DNA from: Filosporella fistucella
Taxonomy: Eukaryota; Ascomycota; Leotiomycetes; Helotiales
DNA length: 64,000 nt
Direction of reading: 5' to 3'
Assembly: GCA_030077755.1 (NCBI GenBank)
Contig: JAQJZZ010000014.1
Span: forward strand, 2,232,001-2,296,000
Shown here: piece after piece, positions 47,778-60,488 of the stretch
Position numbering within the stretch: position 1 is the first letter of the stretch
How the letters are laid out: every line of letters starts with the position of its first letter
The notes under the pieces: generated by a model
Told to the model about the DNA's origin: nothing
What the model saw: only the letters and a program-made list of their open reading frames with translations
Database searches by the model: none
Made by a program: the position numbers and the translations under genes

Positions 47778-50311
47778 TCAAGCCATCATGCTGATCTCGT
47801 CATCCTCGTCGTCTTCTTCAAGGCTTTCGATCGCTTCTTTGATCTGCTGACTTGCCTGTGATCGATTAGTCTTTGCACTGTGGTATCAATGGAAGTATTT
47901 ACCTTTGGATCCAAATTCAGCGCCACGGTAAAGTGATGAACAGCTTGACCTCTCTCGTGCAGAGTCTTGTAAAGCCTGCCAAGCAAGAAATGTACCATCG
48001 CCTCATCAGGTGCCATTGTTTTTAACAGATTCAACTCGGTCAAAGCAGCCATATTCTCACCAAGGGACATCAAGGTTCTTGCTTTCTTGAATCGTGTCAA
48101 TGTAGACAGAGGAGCCAGGTCGGTTGCTTTGGTGAAATAAGCAAGAGCCTGTCGAGGATTTTTCTGCTTTTCGAGAACAGTTCCGATACAGCAGATGAGA
48201 ACGGCATTCGTTGGATTGATCTTTGAAGCAGCCTCGAAGTGAAACGAAGCCTTTTCATATTCTCCCAGCTTCTCATGTACTCGGCCGACACCATACCAGG
48301 CATTGTAATGTCTCTTATCGGCTGATATTCCTTGCCGATATGCGACGAGAGCTTTATCATATTCCTCATTGGCTACATGTTCGTGGCCTTGAAGAGTAAA
48401 TGCATAAGCGAACTTGGGATTCAGTTGCGTTGCACGTTTGAAGCATCTGAGGGCCTGTTCGTGATCACGTGCGAGAGACCAAGAGTTACCTAGAGCACAC
48501 CAAGCTTGAGGGGATTGCCACGACGAATCAATTAGCTCGTGTGCGAGGAATGCGAGATCTGTTTCACGTTTCAGATGCCAGAGGATTGTCGAATAGATCT
48601 CCATATCTTCGAACCTCGTTGGTGCTACCTGCCGAATCTTCTTGTAAAACTTCTCTGCCTCAACATATGAAGCTTGCTCGTAATGTGCTCGACCCATTTG
48701 GGACAATACCCATGGTGTTTCTTGTTGACTTTTCGGTAGGGAGCCGTAGAGCTGCAGAGCATCGAAACACTGGAATTTGGACAATGCAAGGTACCCACTT
48801 CCGAAAACCTTGAACAAATCCAACAAGGATTTCAATGCTATATCGTATTTGGTAGCTTCGGACTCGAAGGACTTCTGATTGGGAATATTTGTAACCGTTC
48901 CCACCCATGATCTCGGTGCCTCTCGCTGGTCGATATCCATTGTGTCTTCTGATACAGGTTTTCTATTGCCACTGACTTGTCGCCCAACCGTGGATGCACT
49001 CGAGCTTGGTCTCATAATCTTGGATATAGGCTGTCTTGCCTTCTTCAACTCTCTTCCCGGTGGTGGACCAACCGTGGCAACACTACTGGAAGATTTGGTG
49101 CTCGTAGGCCGGATCTGGTTGAACAATCTCACGCTTCTTCTCTGAGGTGCGCCGGGATCTTCCGATGTCTGTCTAGGAACGGTTTGTCCAGATATTGTCC
49201 TCTTACGTTCACCAGCAGGAGGTGCGAGGCTGTTAGTTCGCAAAGCCTGAGTAGCGGCCGATTCTTCAATTGGCTCTGGGACTTTCTGTGAGCGTTTTGA
49301 GGACACATGACGGCTCATCTTCGGGGCATCCATACTGAAGTCCATTCCAAGTCCTTTCAAAGTCCTCGAGTTCCGTACGGGCGCTTGCGGAGGTTCATAT
49401 GCGATGGGTTCACGTCTATTCTGAACAGCCGTCACGTCGATTGTTGCACTTGGTCCAGTCGGCGTCTCCATCGCTTCTGGTCCAATCCCTCCACCGCCAG
49501 CCGCTGGGAGATTCGTCAAGCTCGGATTGCTCTCGTTGAGCTTTTGTGAGATCCCCAATGTTCCGAAAAGTCCTCCTGCAAAGCCACTCCTTGAGGAGAC
49601 ATTGTTGAATGGGTCCGGAACATCACTCGCAATACTCGTAGGTCGGGGCCCTGGCCGACTTCTTTCTTGATCAGGAGCAGCAGTAGTTTCTCTCGATGGT
49701 GGTTCTGCATATTCTTGGGAGTAAGATCGAGTGGCGGCTTCAAGATCGGGATTCATCCTGAAGACGGAAGATACACGAAGAGACGCACCCAAATCACAGA
49801 GACCTGTGAAAGCATCCCACATGAAGGGGTTCAGCTTGAGAGACTGCTCAAATGATGTCGTAGCCTTGTCTATACTTTGATATCCCCGGTAGAGCTTCCC
49901 TAGTAAGCAAAGGACAGCAGCAGCATCAGGCTGCGGTGGTCTCGAATATGGCGTGTGTTTTCCAAAATTGTTCTTCCCCTGCCAAAGTCCCTTACTCTTT
50001 TCCAGTGCTACTATTCCATCTTTGTGTTTGTCCAGCGCCAAAGCTGCCTGCGCAAAAACATAGGCGCATCCTAAGTGCGCTGCTTTCATGCCTGCTGGTT
50101 TGGCGATCTCATACGCTGAAGCATTATCCCCCAGTCGTAGGTGGCAGAGAGCAAGGAGGTATGATGAGTCTGTAGATCGGATCTCGATAGCTGCTAGACG
50201 TTCTGCATAAAACAGAGCATTCTTGATCATGTTATTATCAATGTGATAATGAATGATGGTCCGTAATTGCCCTACCGCCGCAGACGTGGAAGTCGTCGAT
50301 GACGGCGCCAT
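47778..50311 (-). CDS. bimA: Anaphase-promoting complex subunit 3 (Cdc27/BimA), TPR protein
   Basis: Core TPR subunit of the APC/C ubiquitin ligase, which drives exit from mitosis and binds the Ile-Arg tails of Cdc20/Cdh1. Two exons (intron 47856-47902) join to 828 residues. The splice replaces a basic false ending with the acidic tail KEAIESLEEDDEDDEISMMA. Seen: N-terminal TPR-like helices (IIHYHIDNNMIKNALFYAERLAA), a long low-complexity linker (about residues 190-480), then a tandem TPR array, e.g. CALGNSWSLARDHEQALRCF, AYRQGISADKRHYNAWYGVG, FHFEAASKINPTNAVLICC. This matches Aspergillus BimA and yeast Cdc27 in order and length. Antisense frames over this gene are shadows. Confidence 0.96.
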
Positions 50312-51183
50312 GGCGGCAGGATGCGAAAGCGAAGATACTGTGAAGTATTTTGGTTGTTATGAGGGTGTAGCCATGGAATTGTCGACCAGAAAACGAGCGG
50401 CGGTTGCGGTTAGGCCTCGATGTTGCCTTTGTCCAAGCGCCACTAATTCGCCTTCGCCTTGTGGTTTTTGAGAGGTTGTGTCGGTCTGCGGACAGTCGTC
50501 ACAGCGATTTTGAGTTCATTACTATTAAGGGAAGAACGAAGCGTGAATTTGGCTGGCGGATGGTGAATGTAAAGATCTGCGTGATCGTGTATTCGCGTGA
50601 ACAAACAATCGAGGCGGCGGCTTCGTAGGAGAATTAGGAGAGAAAGAATTGAAAAGTACAAATCCCCCGCCCAAAAATCAAAGGCAAAATCCAAGCCGCA
50701 AATATTTGCAGGTAGGTCTCGAAGAAGAGTATAATATTGGAGAGGTTGGCTGGCTATAACAGCTCAATCAACAACGTTCCTTGTTCATACTCGATGCGCT
50801 TTCGCGATGTTATGGTTTGCTGCAAGTGGCGGTTAGACTCAATTGGCTGGGAGCGTTTACTTTGGCGTAGCAACAATCGCCGGCTTATGTCATCATTAGC
50901 GCCAAGCTGGGATGAACAACATGTCAGCCTTGCCAATTCCTTTTTCTAATATCTCCAAACAATTGCTTCGCATACGTCCATACAGCTTTGGCGTTCGGCC
51001 ATCGAGTTCAGCTTGTTAAAAATTGGTGTCGCTGCTCTTACCGTCATTGTTTCATCCCAACTGTTCTGGCCCACAAGGAGGCAACAGTGTGAAGCTCCAG
51101 AATAGCACACACGCGACTATTCTTGTACCTGGACATCTACATTGGGCATTCTTCAAATCAATTCTTCGTAAATACCACGTGAA
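50312..51183. other. Divergent promoter region
   Basis: Between APC3 (-) and the SND2-like gene (+), probably a shared promoter region. A CACGTG at 51176-51181 lies just before the SND2 ATG. No gene supported. Confidence 0.4.
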
Positions 51184-51675
51184 ATGGCACAAAAAGCAAA
51201 GAAGGACCGGGCAAAGTCCAACATCAGTACCCTCAACAATCTGCACATCGGAACTCTTTCCGTGAACGCAATCTTTATTCTCTTCAACCTCATCTTCAAA
51301 CGACGTTCTCTCCTAGCCTACCTCATCTTCTCCACCCCAAGTCTTGTTGCCGAGTACATACTTGAGACAAGCGGCCGCCCAAAATTCGATGCCAATACTA
51401 AAGCACTGAAGAGTGCAGGAGAGGATCTCGCTGCACCTGGACTTACGGAATATATGTTCGATATCATATGGGTGACATGGTTGAGCTTGGTGTGTGTCAT
51501 TCTGTTTGGAAATTGGGGATGGATTGCGTGGAGTGTGGTGCCGATTTATGGGGCTTATAAGGGATATGGACTACTTGGGATGGCGAGGGGTATGATGGGT
51601 GGAGCTCAGCAAGGACAGATGCCAGAGGAGCAGGTCGCTATGGCGGGAAACAGAAAGCAAAGGAGAGCTGCGTAG
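51184..51675 (+). CDS. snd2: SRP-independent targeting protein SND2/TMEM208 homologue
   Basis: ER membrane protein of the TMEM208/DUF788 family. In yeast, Snd2 helps insert proteins, including those with late transmembrane segments, without the signal recognition particle. Intronless, 163 residues, standard length. Seen: basic N-terminus (MAQKAKKDRAKSN), four hydrophobic stretches (IGTLSVNAIFILFNLIF, LLAYLIFSTPSLVAEYIL, MFDIIWVTWLSLVCVILF, IAWSVVPIYGAY), the SGRPKFD loop, and a Gly/Met-rich then basic tail ending GNRKQRRAA. Confidence 0.93.
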   Translation: MAQKAKKDRAKSNISTLNNLHIGTLSVNAIFILFNLIFKRRSLLAYLIFSTPSLVAEYILETSGRPKFDANTKALKSAGEDLAAPGLTEYMFDIIWVTWLSLVCVILFGNWGWIAWSVVPIYGAYKGYGLLGMARGMMGGAQQGQMPEEQVAMAGNRKQRRAA

Positions 51676-51794
51676 ATCAGTGGAGGTGCAGCTGTATATA
51701 TCGCTTTAATGGTATATGAATTTTACAATGCGAAATCCAACAAGAACAGGGTTAAACATGGGAGAGATGGAAAGCAATTTGCAATTGTATTCGT

Positions 51795-52632
51795 CTATCC
51801 ATCTATTCTCTTCCCAGTCCAAAACTCCAAATCTTCCTTTGAAGCATCTTTCACCAAAACATGCACATGCTCCAAAGCCCTCACACTTTGTAGCCTGACC
51901 CAATTCTTGAACCAGACCACCCTATTACGGTCCCCATCTAGCCTCTTTACAAAAGTCCTCTCCACAAACTCCTCAATCAGCTTCCGACTCTCATCCGTCA
52001 CATCACCGATTGTGTCATCAGTTGCAATAGGCGTCTTACTCCACACAACAATATGTGTGATATCTGGAGTTAAACCATAAGGCCAATCGTTCAGTAGAAT
52101 TTGATAATCATCTGGATCATGAAATGCAGTTGGAGAGAGGTAAGTGAAAGGAGGTGAGCCCCAGGGGAGACGATGCTGAATGAGATATTTGGTCATATTT
52201 CCATATTCAGCATTGATTTGGCGTGACCAGGCCATGTAACGGCGGAGATCTGAAGGCTTCCTCTTCAGAGTCTCGAGTTTGTTGGTAGCTGTGACATGTC
52301 AGACAGTGATCGAGATATCATGCAGCTACCAGGTGCAAAATCCAAAATACGACTTGAAAGGTTCTCAACAGAACTCTCAGGCATAGTTGAAATAAAGAAA
52401 TAACTGTGCGGGAACGGCAGTGCAAGATCATACTTTGGTGGCACTTGAAATAACATACAGAACGCAGTTTGAAGATATACAAATGAAACTAATTCTCACC
52501 TATAATTTCTTTCAACTCATCCCACCCATGAAGGTGGAATTCCTCATCTGTCTGAGAGAGCACCCATTTATCTACCTCGGTCAGAGGAAAAGGAGATTCT
52601 TCTTCCTTCTTTGATTGCGCATCGTCCCCCAT
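51795..52632 (-). CDS. DUF3605 family protein (N-acetylglucosamine-induced protein 1-like)
   Basis: Fungal DUF3605 protein; the Candida member GIG1 is induced by N-acetylglucosamine, but the biochemical activity is unknown. Two exons sum to 208 residues around a 211-base intron (52289-52499), four times longer than most introns here. The first exon gives PFPLTEVDKWVLSQTDEEFHLHGWDEL, the second KRKPSDLRRYMAWSRQINAEYG, then WGSPPFTYLSPTAFHDPDDYQILLNDWPYG and the closing block VVWFKNWVRLQSVRALEHVHVLV. These are the conserved family segments. It converges on SND2 with about 120 bases between stops. Confidence 0.88.
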
Positions 52633-53426
52633 TTTGATGAGTAATGGTGTGCAATACAATTCGTTGATTGGATAATTGGGATGAGAAGTTTGTGTTTGGA
52701 AGATCTAATCTAATCAGGCAGCGGAAAATGATACCCAATTCGGGTACAGTAGTTGTAGAGTGTGGGGAGGTTTGTTGGAGACGTTGATGTGGGGTAGAGA
52801 AAGGGTGAGATGGAATGCAAAGGCTACTCCGATGGAATATCTCTCGATTTATGAGTATCGGAAAAACAATTCCGGATTTCCAAAGCATTCATTGTAGTGG
52901 AAGCAACTGGCTGTCAGATTTTGAGATGACAGCTAAGTACATCCAGAGTGGGAGAGCTAGTAGTACCTAGGTACTCTATCCTAGATCATAATTCTGTGAG
53001 GTGAATACGGCAATGTCTCAACTTTTTTTCAAAGCAATTCAAAACAGATCAAGACAGAATATCTACTGAGGGACGATGTCATGCATGAGTATTACCTCAA
53101 GTGCACATTCTATGATTGCACCAAGTTCATGGCGAATGCTCATCGTGGTAGAAAATGCCCCAATGCGGACTAGCCTCATGTCGGCATCATGCTCGGGAGA
53201 CCGAGCTCAGAAAGGAAATATCAGCCATCGAGTCGAACCATTTCCGTAAACTCTGGATTCTTACAACACATAAGCCATTGATTGAAAAATCTCCTTCACT
53301 GTGCTTTGAGGGCTTCCCTGCGTCTCTTGAGTTCTACTTTCACAGTTACCCTTCGTAGCAAAACTCTAAGAGAGCTTCCTACTGCTAAACCCGGCCCCTC
53401 AACAATTTATCTCACCGAATTTCACA
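52633..53426. other. Divergent intergenic region
   Basis: About 800 bases between the DUF3605 gene (-) and CBR1 (+). Only shadow frames; no element recognised with confidence. Confidence 0.45.
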
Positions 53427-54591
53427 ATGTCATCTGGGGGGAATCCTTACCTTTCGCTGTCGAAGCCTGCAATTGATGGCATCTATATTCCCTCGGGTCT
53501 CTTGATAATAGGGACACTGATTGTCAAAAAAGAATGGGTTCCATATGCAGTTGTGCTAGCATTAGCTTTGGGAGGATACAAAATTTGGAGCGCAAGTATG
53601 TCTATATCCCAGGTCGTTGTTGACCCCAACCCTTGAATGGGACTGACAAATCTTCAGGAGTACAAGCTGTCCTGAAGCCCACAGTACTCCAAGACTTCGA
53701 GCTGAAAGAGAAGACCATCATATCTCATAATGTAGCTATGTATGAGCCCCGCAATGACCTACAATTCCCCTTCTAAATCCTCACAGCTACCGATTCGCTC
53801 TTCCTTCTCCAAATTCAATCCTCGGTCTTCCAATCGGCCAGCATATCTCGATCGCAGCGACTCTGCCACAGCCAGATGGCGGATCCAAAGAGGTTGTTCG
53901 CTCTTACACCCCCATTTCTGGTGACCACCAGCCTGGTTACTTCGACCTCTTAATTAAGTCCTACCCAACTGGAAACATCTCAAAATACATGGCATCTTTG
54001 ATTGTTGGACAAACCATCAAAGTCAAGGGCCCTAAAGGAGCTATGGTTTACGAGCCCAACATGGTTCGTGCATTTGGTATGATCGCTGGAGGAACTGGTA
54101 TTACACCCATGCTACAGATTATCAGAGCTGTTATTCGAGGACGTCCTACTGGTGACAAAACGGAGATGGATTTGATCTTTGCAAATGTCAACAAGGAAGA
54201 TATTTTGTTGAAGGAGGATTTGGACCAATTAGCGAAGGAGGACAAGGGATTCAGGGTTCACTATGTCTTGAACAACCCTCCAGAGAAGTGGGATGGTGGT
54301 GTTGGATTTGTTACCCCTGAGATGATCACTGTGAGTTTTCTCCATTCACTTCATAACCTGAGATATGAGAGCATCTTCTCTCTATTCTGCATTTCGTGTT
54401 ACATATTCCCGTACACACAAGCATACTTAACACTTCTCCAGAAATTCCTCCCCAAGCCCGCCGACGATGTTAAGCTCCTTCTCTGCGGTCCCCCACCAAT
54501 GATCAGCGCCATGAAGAAAGCATCTGAAGGTCTCGGATTCAAGAAAGCAAGGCCAGTCAGCAAGCTTGAAGATCAAGTCTTTGCTTTTTAA
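53427..54591 (+). CDS. cbr1: NADH-cytochrome b5 reductase CBR1
   Basis: Membrane-bound FAD enzyme that reduces cytochrome b5 with NADH for sterol and fatty-acid modification, on the ER and outer mitochondrial membrane. Four exons (introns 53596-53657, 53740-53786, 54331-54441) sum to 314 residues. Seen: an N-terminal membrane anchor ([10 protein letters not shown] ... [15 protein letters not shown]), [19 protein letters not shown] motif [27 protein letters not shown] site [10 protein letters not shown], the CGPPPM motif and a C-terminal QVFAF. These are canonical for Cbr1, unlike the divergent MCR1-like copy at 4.6 kb. Confidence 0.95.
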
Positions 54592-56248
54592 ACATACCTA
54601 CCTGGCACGAAATAGAAGTATGATAGGGGCGGGATAAGACGGAGACGGTTGATACATTCGAAAGTGTAGGTAGTGAATAAAATAGGGCGGGATACCAAAA
54701 TACTATAAACTTAATCAATATCAACTTCTTTGGTTGATGTTAATTACTCCTCTTGATTACTTCGCTGGGTTAAAATTAACATGCACCAAATATGGCGATG
54801 GCAAACTAGGCGCCTTGGCACGTTATGTACGGCCTTCTTGTTTCAAGCTCTGCACATAGCCATGATTCCTTCCGAGGTTGCTCGGGAATTAGGGATATGA
54901 GAGCGCAAGGCTTAAGTGTGCAGTTATTCGAGGACCCATGAAGCTGTAGACAAAGCACACTCCTGGGTACGATTTGTTTTTGGCCACGGCATGAGTGTTG
55001 CAGCAAGCTGTGGCATAACCCACGTCGTGATAGTAATTACAACGAGCATATCTCATCGCGTTAACAGCAGATTACTGGAAGAGGCCAAAGGAAAGCCTGA
55101 TTGGTGTTCCACCACAGGTGTCAAACCTGACGATGCCCATATTCTTGTCGGACGTTGCAGAGCATGCTAAGAGCACGCGACTAGCTGATCGTTGGTATCA
55201 TTCGCTCTACAAGTTCAACAAAGTGGGATTTTTGGTAACACAAACACGTTTTCTGGCTGGACATTCCGAATTCGGACAACTTCATCTCGGGCTCTACCAT
55301 GACTCGACTTAGAGGTTGTTGGAGCTTGGTTCGGATAAGGAAGCCTGGGTTCAACCCGACTTGTTCATTGAGGTGTGGGGAATCTCCGTTGCAGCTTGGG
55401 CACTGCAACAAAGCCCATTCCAAATCCCATGTCAACGACTCTACGATTGTGTAACAATTACATATCACTCCAATCCGCAGCAAAGCTTCACTCAGCTATT
55501 CAAGCCATCATTAACTCGAAGCCGGGTTTGAGGTTACGGCCGCCGCTAAGATGCCATCAAAATTATATGAGGCATTTGCGGCATTTTCACGATCTAGCAA
55601 GACGAATCGAGGAAAGCTCGATAGCCGCCGCAAAGAGGCCTTGCAGACCGAACATGTCAATATCAAAATGCTCCAGCGACCGAGGTGGGCGCAGTCAAAC
55701 TAGCTTTCGCAGACCAAGGATGGTCCCCAGCTTTCTGGTTCGAACGCACGAGCAATATCCGAAGTTGCATCGGAGGCCTCTTCCTCTCCAATCGTGCCCC
55801 CAGGGAATGAACCCTTTGTTGATCTTTGCCTGTTGTATGAAGCTTCAGCCAATCTGAAGAATGTGTCAAGATGGCGTATCTTGCTGAGTACAGTTTGGCC
55901 TGTCTGCTCTGTGATGAGGGATTTTCGATTGAGCATCGAGTTGGTGTGTCAAGATGTCAGAGAGCAATGGGCGAGGAGAGCGAGAAGGGTTCTGGAAGCA
56001 GTGATGGCTAGTTGCGATGAGCAGTAGTCATGAAAAGTTAGAATTGCGGTTCTGTGGCAATGTACCCTATCTCTATACAGCTTGAGGCCGTTTCCTCCAA
56101 CTTCTCACAGTCTATCCTCTTTCCCTAGAAGCAGTTGCGCTTGCAGCTCAGCAACTCCTATTATCATTCCCACGAACTTTTAATTCAATTTCTTGTCGTC
56201 GCTCGAAGTGTTACTTGCTCATATTTTACATTATTGGGATCATTCAAA
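54592..56248. other. 1.65-kb region without a supported gene
   Basis: Several overlapping plus-strand frames between 54916 and 56030 (for example 55375-55857 and 55794-56027) have some protein-like composition but no recognised domain and no consistent joining. Could be a degraded gene. The right end is the 5' leader of the ATPase. Confidence 0.4.
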
Positions 56249-59200
56249 ATGGTTGAGTTCAACGACGACCAGCAGAAGGCTTCGCGCATCCAGTGGAATG
56301 ACCATGATGTCGAGGCTGCTCCTGAGACAAGACCTCGTCCATCTCTTCGTCGCTCAGACTCCAACATTTCTATCAACAGTGTTCACAGTAGAAGAGGATC
56401 CATTGATCCAGCTTCTGCTTTGCCAATCCAATATCGAACAGTTTCTTATCAGATCGCGGAATCAAAGGAGAAGAATGCGGCAGAGATCCAGAAGGCGAAA
56501 GATTCTGCAGCAAAAGGTAAGCCATACTCTGTAACAATGTCTAATCTGCGCTCATACGATACTTAGAGCTCGCAAATGTCGACTGGCATACCATTACTCC
56601 CAACGACATCTACACCCGTCTATCAAGTTCTCCAACTCAAGGTCTCTCCTCAGACCAGGCCAAACGCCGTCTCACCGAATACGGCAAGAATACTCCTTCT
56701 CCTCCCCCGACACACATATTTCAACAGATATTCGGATATTTCTTCAAGGGATTCGGTTCAATTTTACTCGTTGGAGCCATACTCGTCTTCGTATCTTGGA
56801 AGCCTTTGGGTGATCCTCCGGCTCAGGCAAATCTGGCACTGGCCATTGTTCTTCTAGCTGTGTTCTTCATACAAGCTGCTTTCAATGCATGGCAAGACTG
56901 GTCCTCCTCTCGTGTCATGGCATCGATCACTACTATGTTGCCAGACAGCTGTTTGATCCTACGAGATGGTCAACGAGTTACAGTTATAGCAAGCGATATT
57001 GTTCCGGGAGATATTCTCTTCATCAAAGCTGGCAACAAGCTGCCTGCTGATGTCAGATTTGTTGAGATTTCATCTGATGCAAAGTTCGATAGGTCCATTC
57101 TTACTGGTTAGTACCCTCCGTCTCAATGGACAGCATACAGCTAACAGTATTCAGGTGAATCTGCCCCTCTCCCAGGCACGATCGACAGCACCGATGACAA
57201 CTACCTGGAAACAAGATGTATTGGTCTTCAAGGAACTCATTGCATCTCTGGAAGCGGTACAGGTCTTGTAGTGTCCACGGGCGACTCGACTGTCTTTGGC
57301 AAGATTGCTAAGATGACGAATGCGCCGAAGACAGGTCTAACTCCACTCGAAAAGGAGATTCTCAACTTTGTCATGATCATATGCTCCATTATGTTTCTCA
57401 TGATCTTGATCGTAATCATTGTTTGGTATGTTTACAATTTATATAAAACGAGGAACAAATTCTGAACAATACATAGGGCAGCTTATCTACGCAAAGAACA
57501 TCCCGATTGGATTAATGTGCCAACCTTGATTGTTGATTGTGTTTCGGTCGCTATTGCTTTTATTCCCGAAGGACTTCCCATTGCGTTGACTGCCTCACTT
57601 ACGATCACCGCAAACCTGATGCGAAAGAACAAAATCCTTTGCAAGTCTCTGAAAACAGTCGAGACTCTTGGATCGGTTAGCGTTATTTGCTCTGATAAAA
57701 CTGGTACACTTACCAAGGTGTGTACTTTTGATTTTTCTGATGATTTTCATTTTTCTGATTTGAAGTGTAGAATAAAATGTATGTAACCGAATGCAGTATT
57801 GGTATGCATAACATGGATCCTCAGGCAGCACGAGACGAGATGATGCTCTATGGGCGCTCACCAAGTGAAGGTAATACCTCGAACGCTGTCACTCAGCTTC
57901 GGGCGATAGCAGGGTTGTGTAATTCTGGCGAGTTTGATGCCGCCACAGCGAATCAGCCTCCCTATGAGCGGAAAATCAATGGTGATGCCACTGATCAAGC
58001 TATTTTGAGATTCTCGGAATCCCTTGGTCCTGTTACAGAACTTCGCCAGATGTGGAAAGTAACATTTGAGTTGGCTTTTAACAGCAAGAACAAATACATG
58101 GTTAGAACTTTGGAACTTGCACAACATGAAGGTCTCGATCTCGTTCTACCAAATGACGAGGCTGCTATCTTTAGGCCGGAAGACACGTGAGTAAAACCAT
58201 GTTCTGTACAGTCACTTCGCTGACCTCTCATAGTCTCCTCACAATAAAAGGCGCCCCAGATATTCTCATCGGTAGATGTACGAAGTTTACCAACATGAAT
58301 GGCGATTCCCAGCCCCTTGATGATGACACACGAGTTGCAATAGAGAACATCAAGAACACCTGGTCTGCCAATGGAAAACGAGTTATACTTTTAGCCCGAA
58401 AGATTGTTCTCAAAGAGCAAATCATGTCCTTGCCAACATCAAGTCAATTCGAGGATGAAGTTATGCATCATGCAAAAACTGGTCTCACTCTCGTTGGCAT
58501 CGTTGGTATCGTCGATCCACCTCGTGATGAAATCCCATCGGTTGTCCGGATTCTTCGAGGCGCTGGTATTCGTATATTCATGGTACTTATTATTCTTCCC
58601 TTGACCCGTATACTGCTAATCTTTTCTCAGGTGACTGGCGACTTCGCCCTAACAGCTCAAGCAATAGCAGCAGAATGCGGTATCATTACAAACCCTCCCC
58701 ATTTGGTAAAATCGATCTCGTCTCTCTCCCGCGATCCAGACACCAGTTCCCTCTCATCCTCCATCCACAACGAGAAAAACATCGGCAACCCTCCTAATTC
58801 AGAAGGCGCCAAAACCTCCATCGTCCTTTCGGGTCCGGAACTAATCACATTGAACGAATACCAATGGTCTCAACTCTGCAACTACGACGAAATAGTCTTT
58901 GCACGCACAACCCCCGAGCAAAAACTCCGAATCGTCCGTGAATTTCAAGGTAGAGACGAAATCGTCGGAATGACAGGTGATGGTGTGAATGATGCCCCCT
59001 CTTTAAAAGCAGCAGATATCGGTATCGCCCTTGGAAGTGGCTCCGACATCGCCATCGAAGCAGCAGACATGGTTCTTCTGGAATCTTTCTCCGCCATCGT
59101 GGAAGCAGTACAATACGGACGAGTCGTCTTCGATAACCTAAAGAAGACGATCGCTTATCTCCTCCCTGCAGGATCTTTCTCTGAATTCTGGCCCGTGATG

Positions 59201-59932
59201 ACAAATGTGGTTTTTGGTCTACCTCAAGTTTTGTCCAGTTTCTTGATGATTATCATTTGCTGTTTTACAGATTGTGCAGCTGCTACTGTTCTTGCGTACG
59301 AGACACCAGAGGCAGATGTTCTGTTAAGAAAACCGAGAAAGCCGAAGACGGACCGTCTGGTGGATTGGCAATTGATGTTGCAAGCTTATGGCTTTATCGG
59401 CGTCATCGAGACGCTGACGAGTTTCGCTATGAGCTATTGGTACTTGCAGCGAAACGGAGTCTCGTTCAACAATCTCTGGTTCAAGTATGGAGTTTTGCCG
59501 GATAGTATTGACCAAGATTACGCGAATCAAAAATTAGCAGAGGCGTCAAGTATCTACTTCGTCAATCTAGTCGTCATGTAAGTTCTCTCTCCTCCCCACG
59601 CACTCCAATTCCATCTCCTTACAAAATCCAGGCAATGGTTCTCCCTAATGGCTCTCCGCACCCGCCGTCTCTCCATCTTTCAACACCCACCAGCATTCGA
59701 CAAGCAAACGCAGAACCTATATCTCTTCCCCGCCATCGTCTTCGCGCTCGTCATGGCTATTTTCTGGCTCTATATTCCTGAATTACAGGATGTACTTGGT
59801 ACTAGTAGAGTACCAGCTGAGCATTTCTTCTTGCCTGCTGCATTTGGACTTGGATTGTTGTTCTTGGATGAGGCGAGGAAGTGGGGTGTTAGGAGGTGGA
59901 AGGGGGGATTCTTGGAGAGTTGTGCTTGGTGA
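56249..59932 (+). CDS. P-type ATPase, type IIC (Na,K-ATPase alpha-like)
   Basis: Cation pump driven by an aspartyl-phosphate cycle. Eight exons (introns 56517-56566, 57107-57154, 57426-57476, 57718-57770, 58187-58233, 58583-58630, 59578-59631) sum to 1110 residues. Seen: actuator TGES (split by intron 2), M4 motif PEGLP, phosphorylation site DKTGTLTKNKM, TGDGVNDAPSLK hinge, and the M6-after segment LAYETPEADVLLRKPRKPKTD. The last closely matches animal Na,K- and H,K-ATPases and assigns it to type IIC rather than the fungal ENA (IID) pumps. Aligned by eye to Na,K-ATPase, the M5 glutamate is kept (GSFSEFWP), but the first of the two M6 aspartates is Cys (ICCFTDCAAA); the second is kept. Ion specificity may therefore differ. 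A Ser/Arg-rich N-terminus could be phosphorylated. No beta-subunit gene is nearby. Confidence 0.93.
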
Positions 59933-60488
59933 TGAAAGTAGTAGAACGTGTGGGTTGGGTTGATAAGAGAACGGGAGAGGAATGATGATAGGGTCGGACT
60001 CTATGATAAGATACTTCTTGATAGCAAATAGTGGAGGCAGGTATACAATTCCCAACCATCTTGACCGTTGTTGAAAGTTAATCACGGCCCCCGATGAAAT
60101 CCTTCGATATTTGAATGTTTGAGTACCTGAGAACTGCTTTCCTTGTACCTTTGAACGTGTTTGAAAAGGGATATGAATGCAAAATAGGTAGGTTTTGATT
60201 AGTCGGTCGTGAACAAAAATAGAAGTAACACGAGAGAGGAAAAGGGACCTCGAAGGGAAATTTAGGATCCAGCAAAACGAAAGAGAAGTTAGATAGATGA
60301 GACAGGGTATTCATAGTAATGAGTAACACATTTCGTGCAACATATAGATGAGAGTATCTTCAACTAAATTCAATTTGGTTCTGTCTGGAGTTGGAATTTG
60401 CCGCCTCATCAAAAAAAAATTAGAAGGTTCGTCATAAATTATCATTACCTACTCTCCTTGCCCAATTTTGGAGCTAGCTTAAACTACC
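59933..60488. other. Intergenic between convergent genes
   Basis: 3' flanks of the ATPase and the S28 peptidase. No gene or RNA seen. Confidence 0.45.

Noticed and set aside
48469..49549. Several plus-strand frames over APC3
   Set aside because: They are antisense shadows of the well-supported TPR gene.
55375..56027. Overlapping plus-strand frames upstream of the ATPase
   Set aside because: Protein-like in places, but no domain and frames cannot be joined with plausible introns; kept only as a note on a possible degraded gene.
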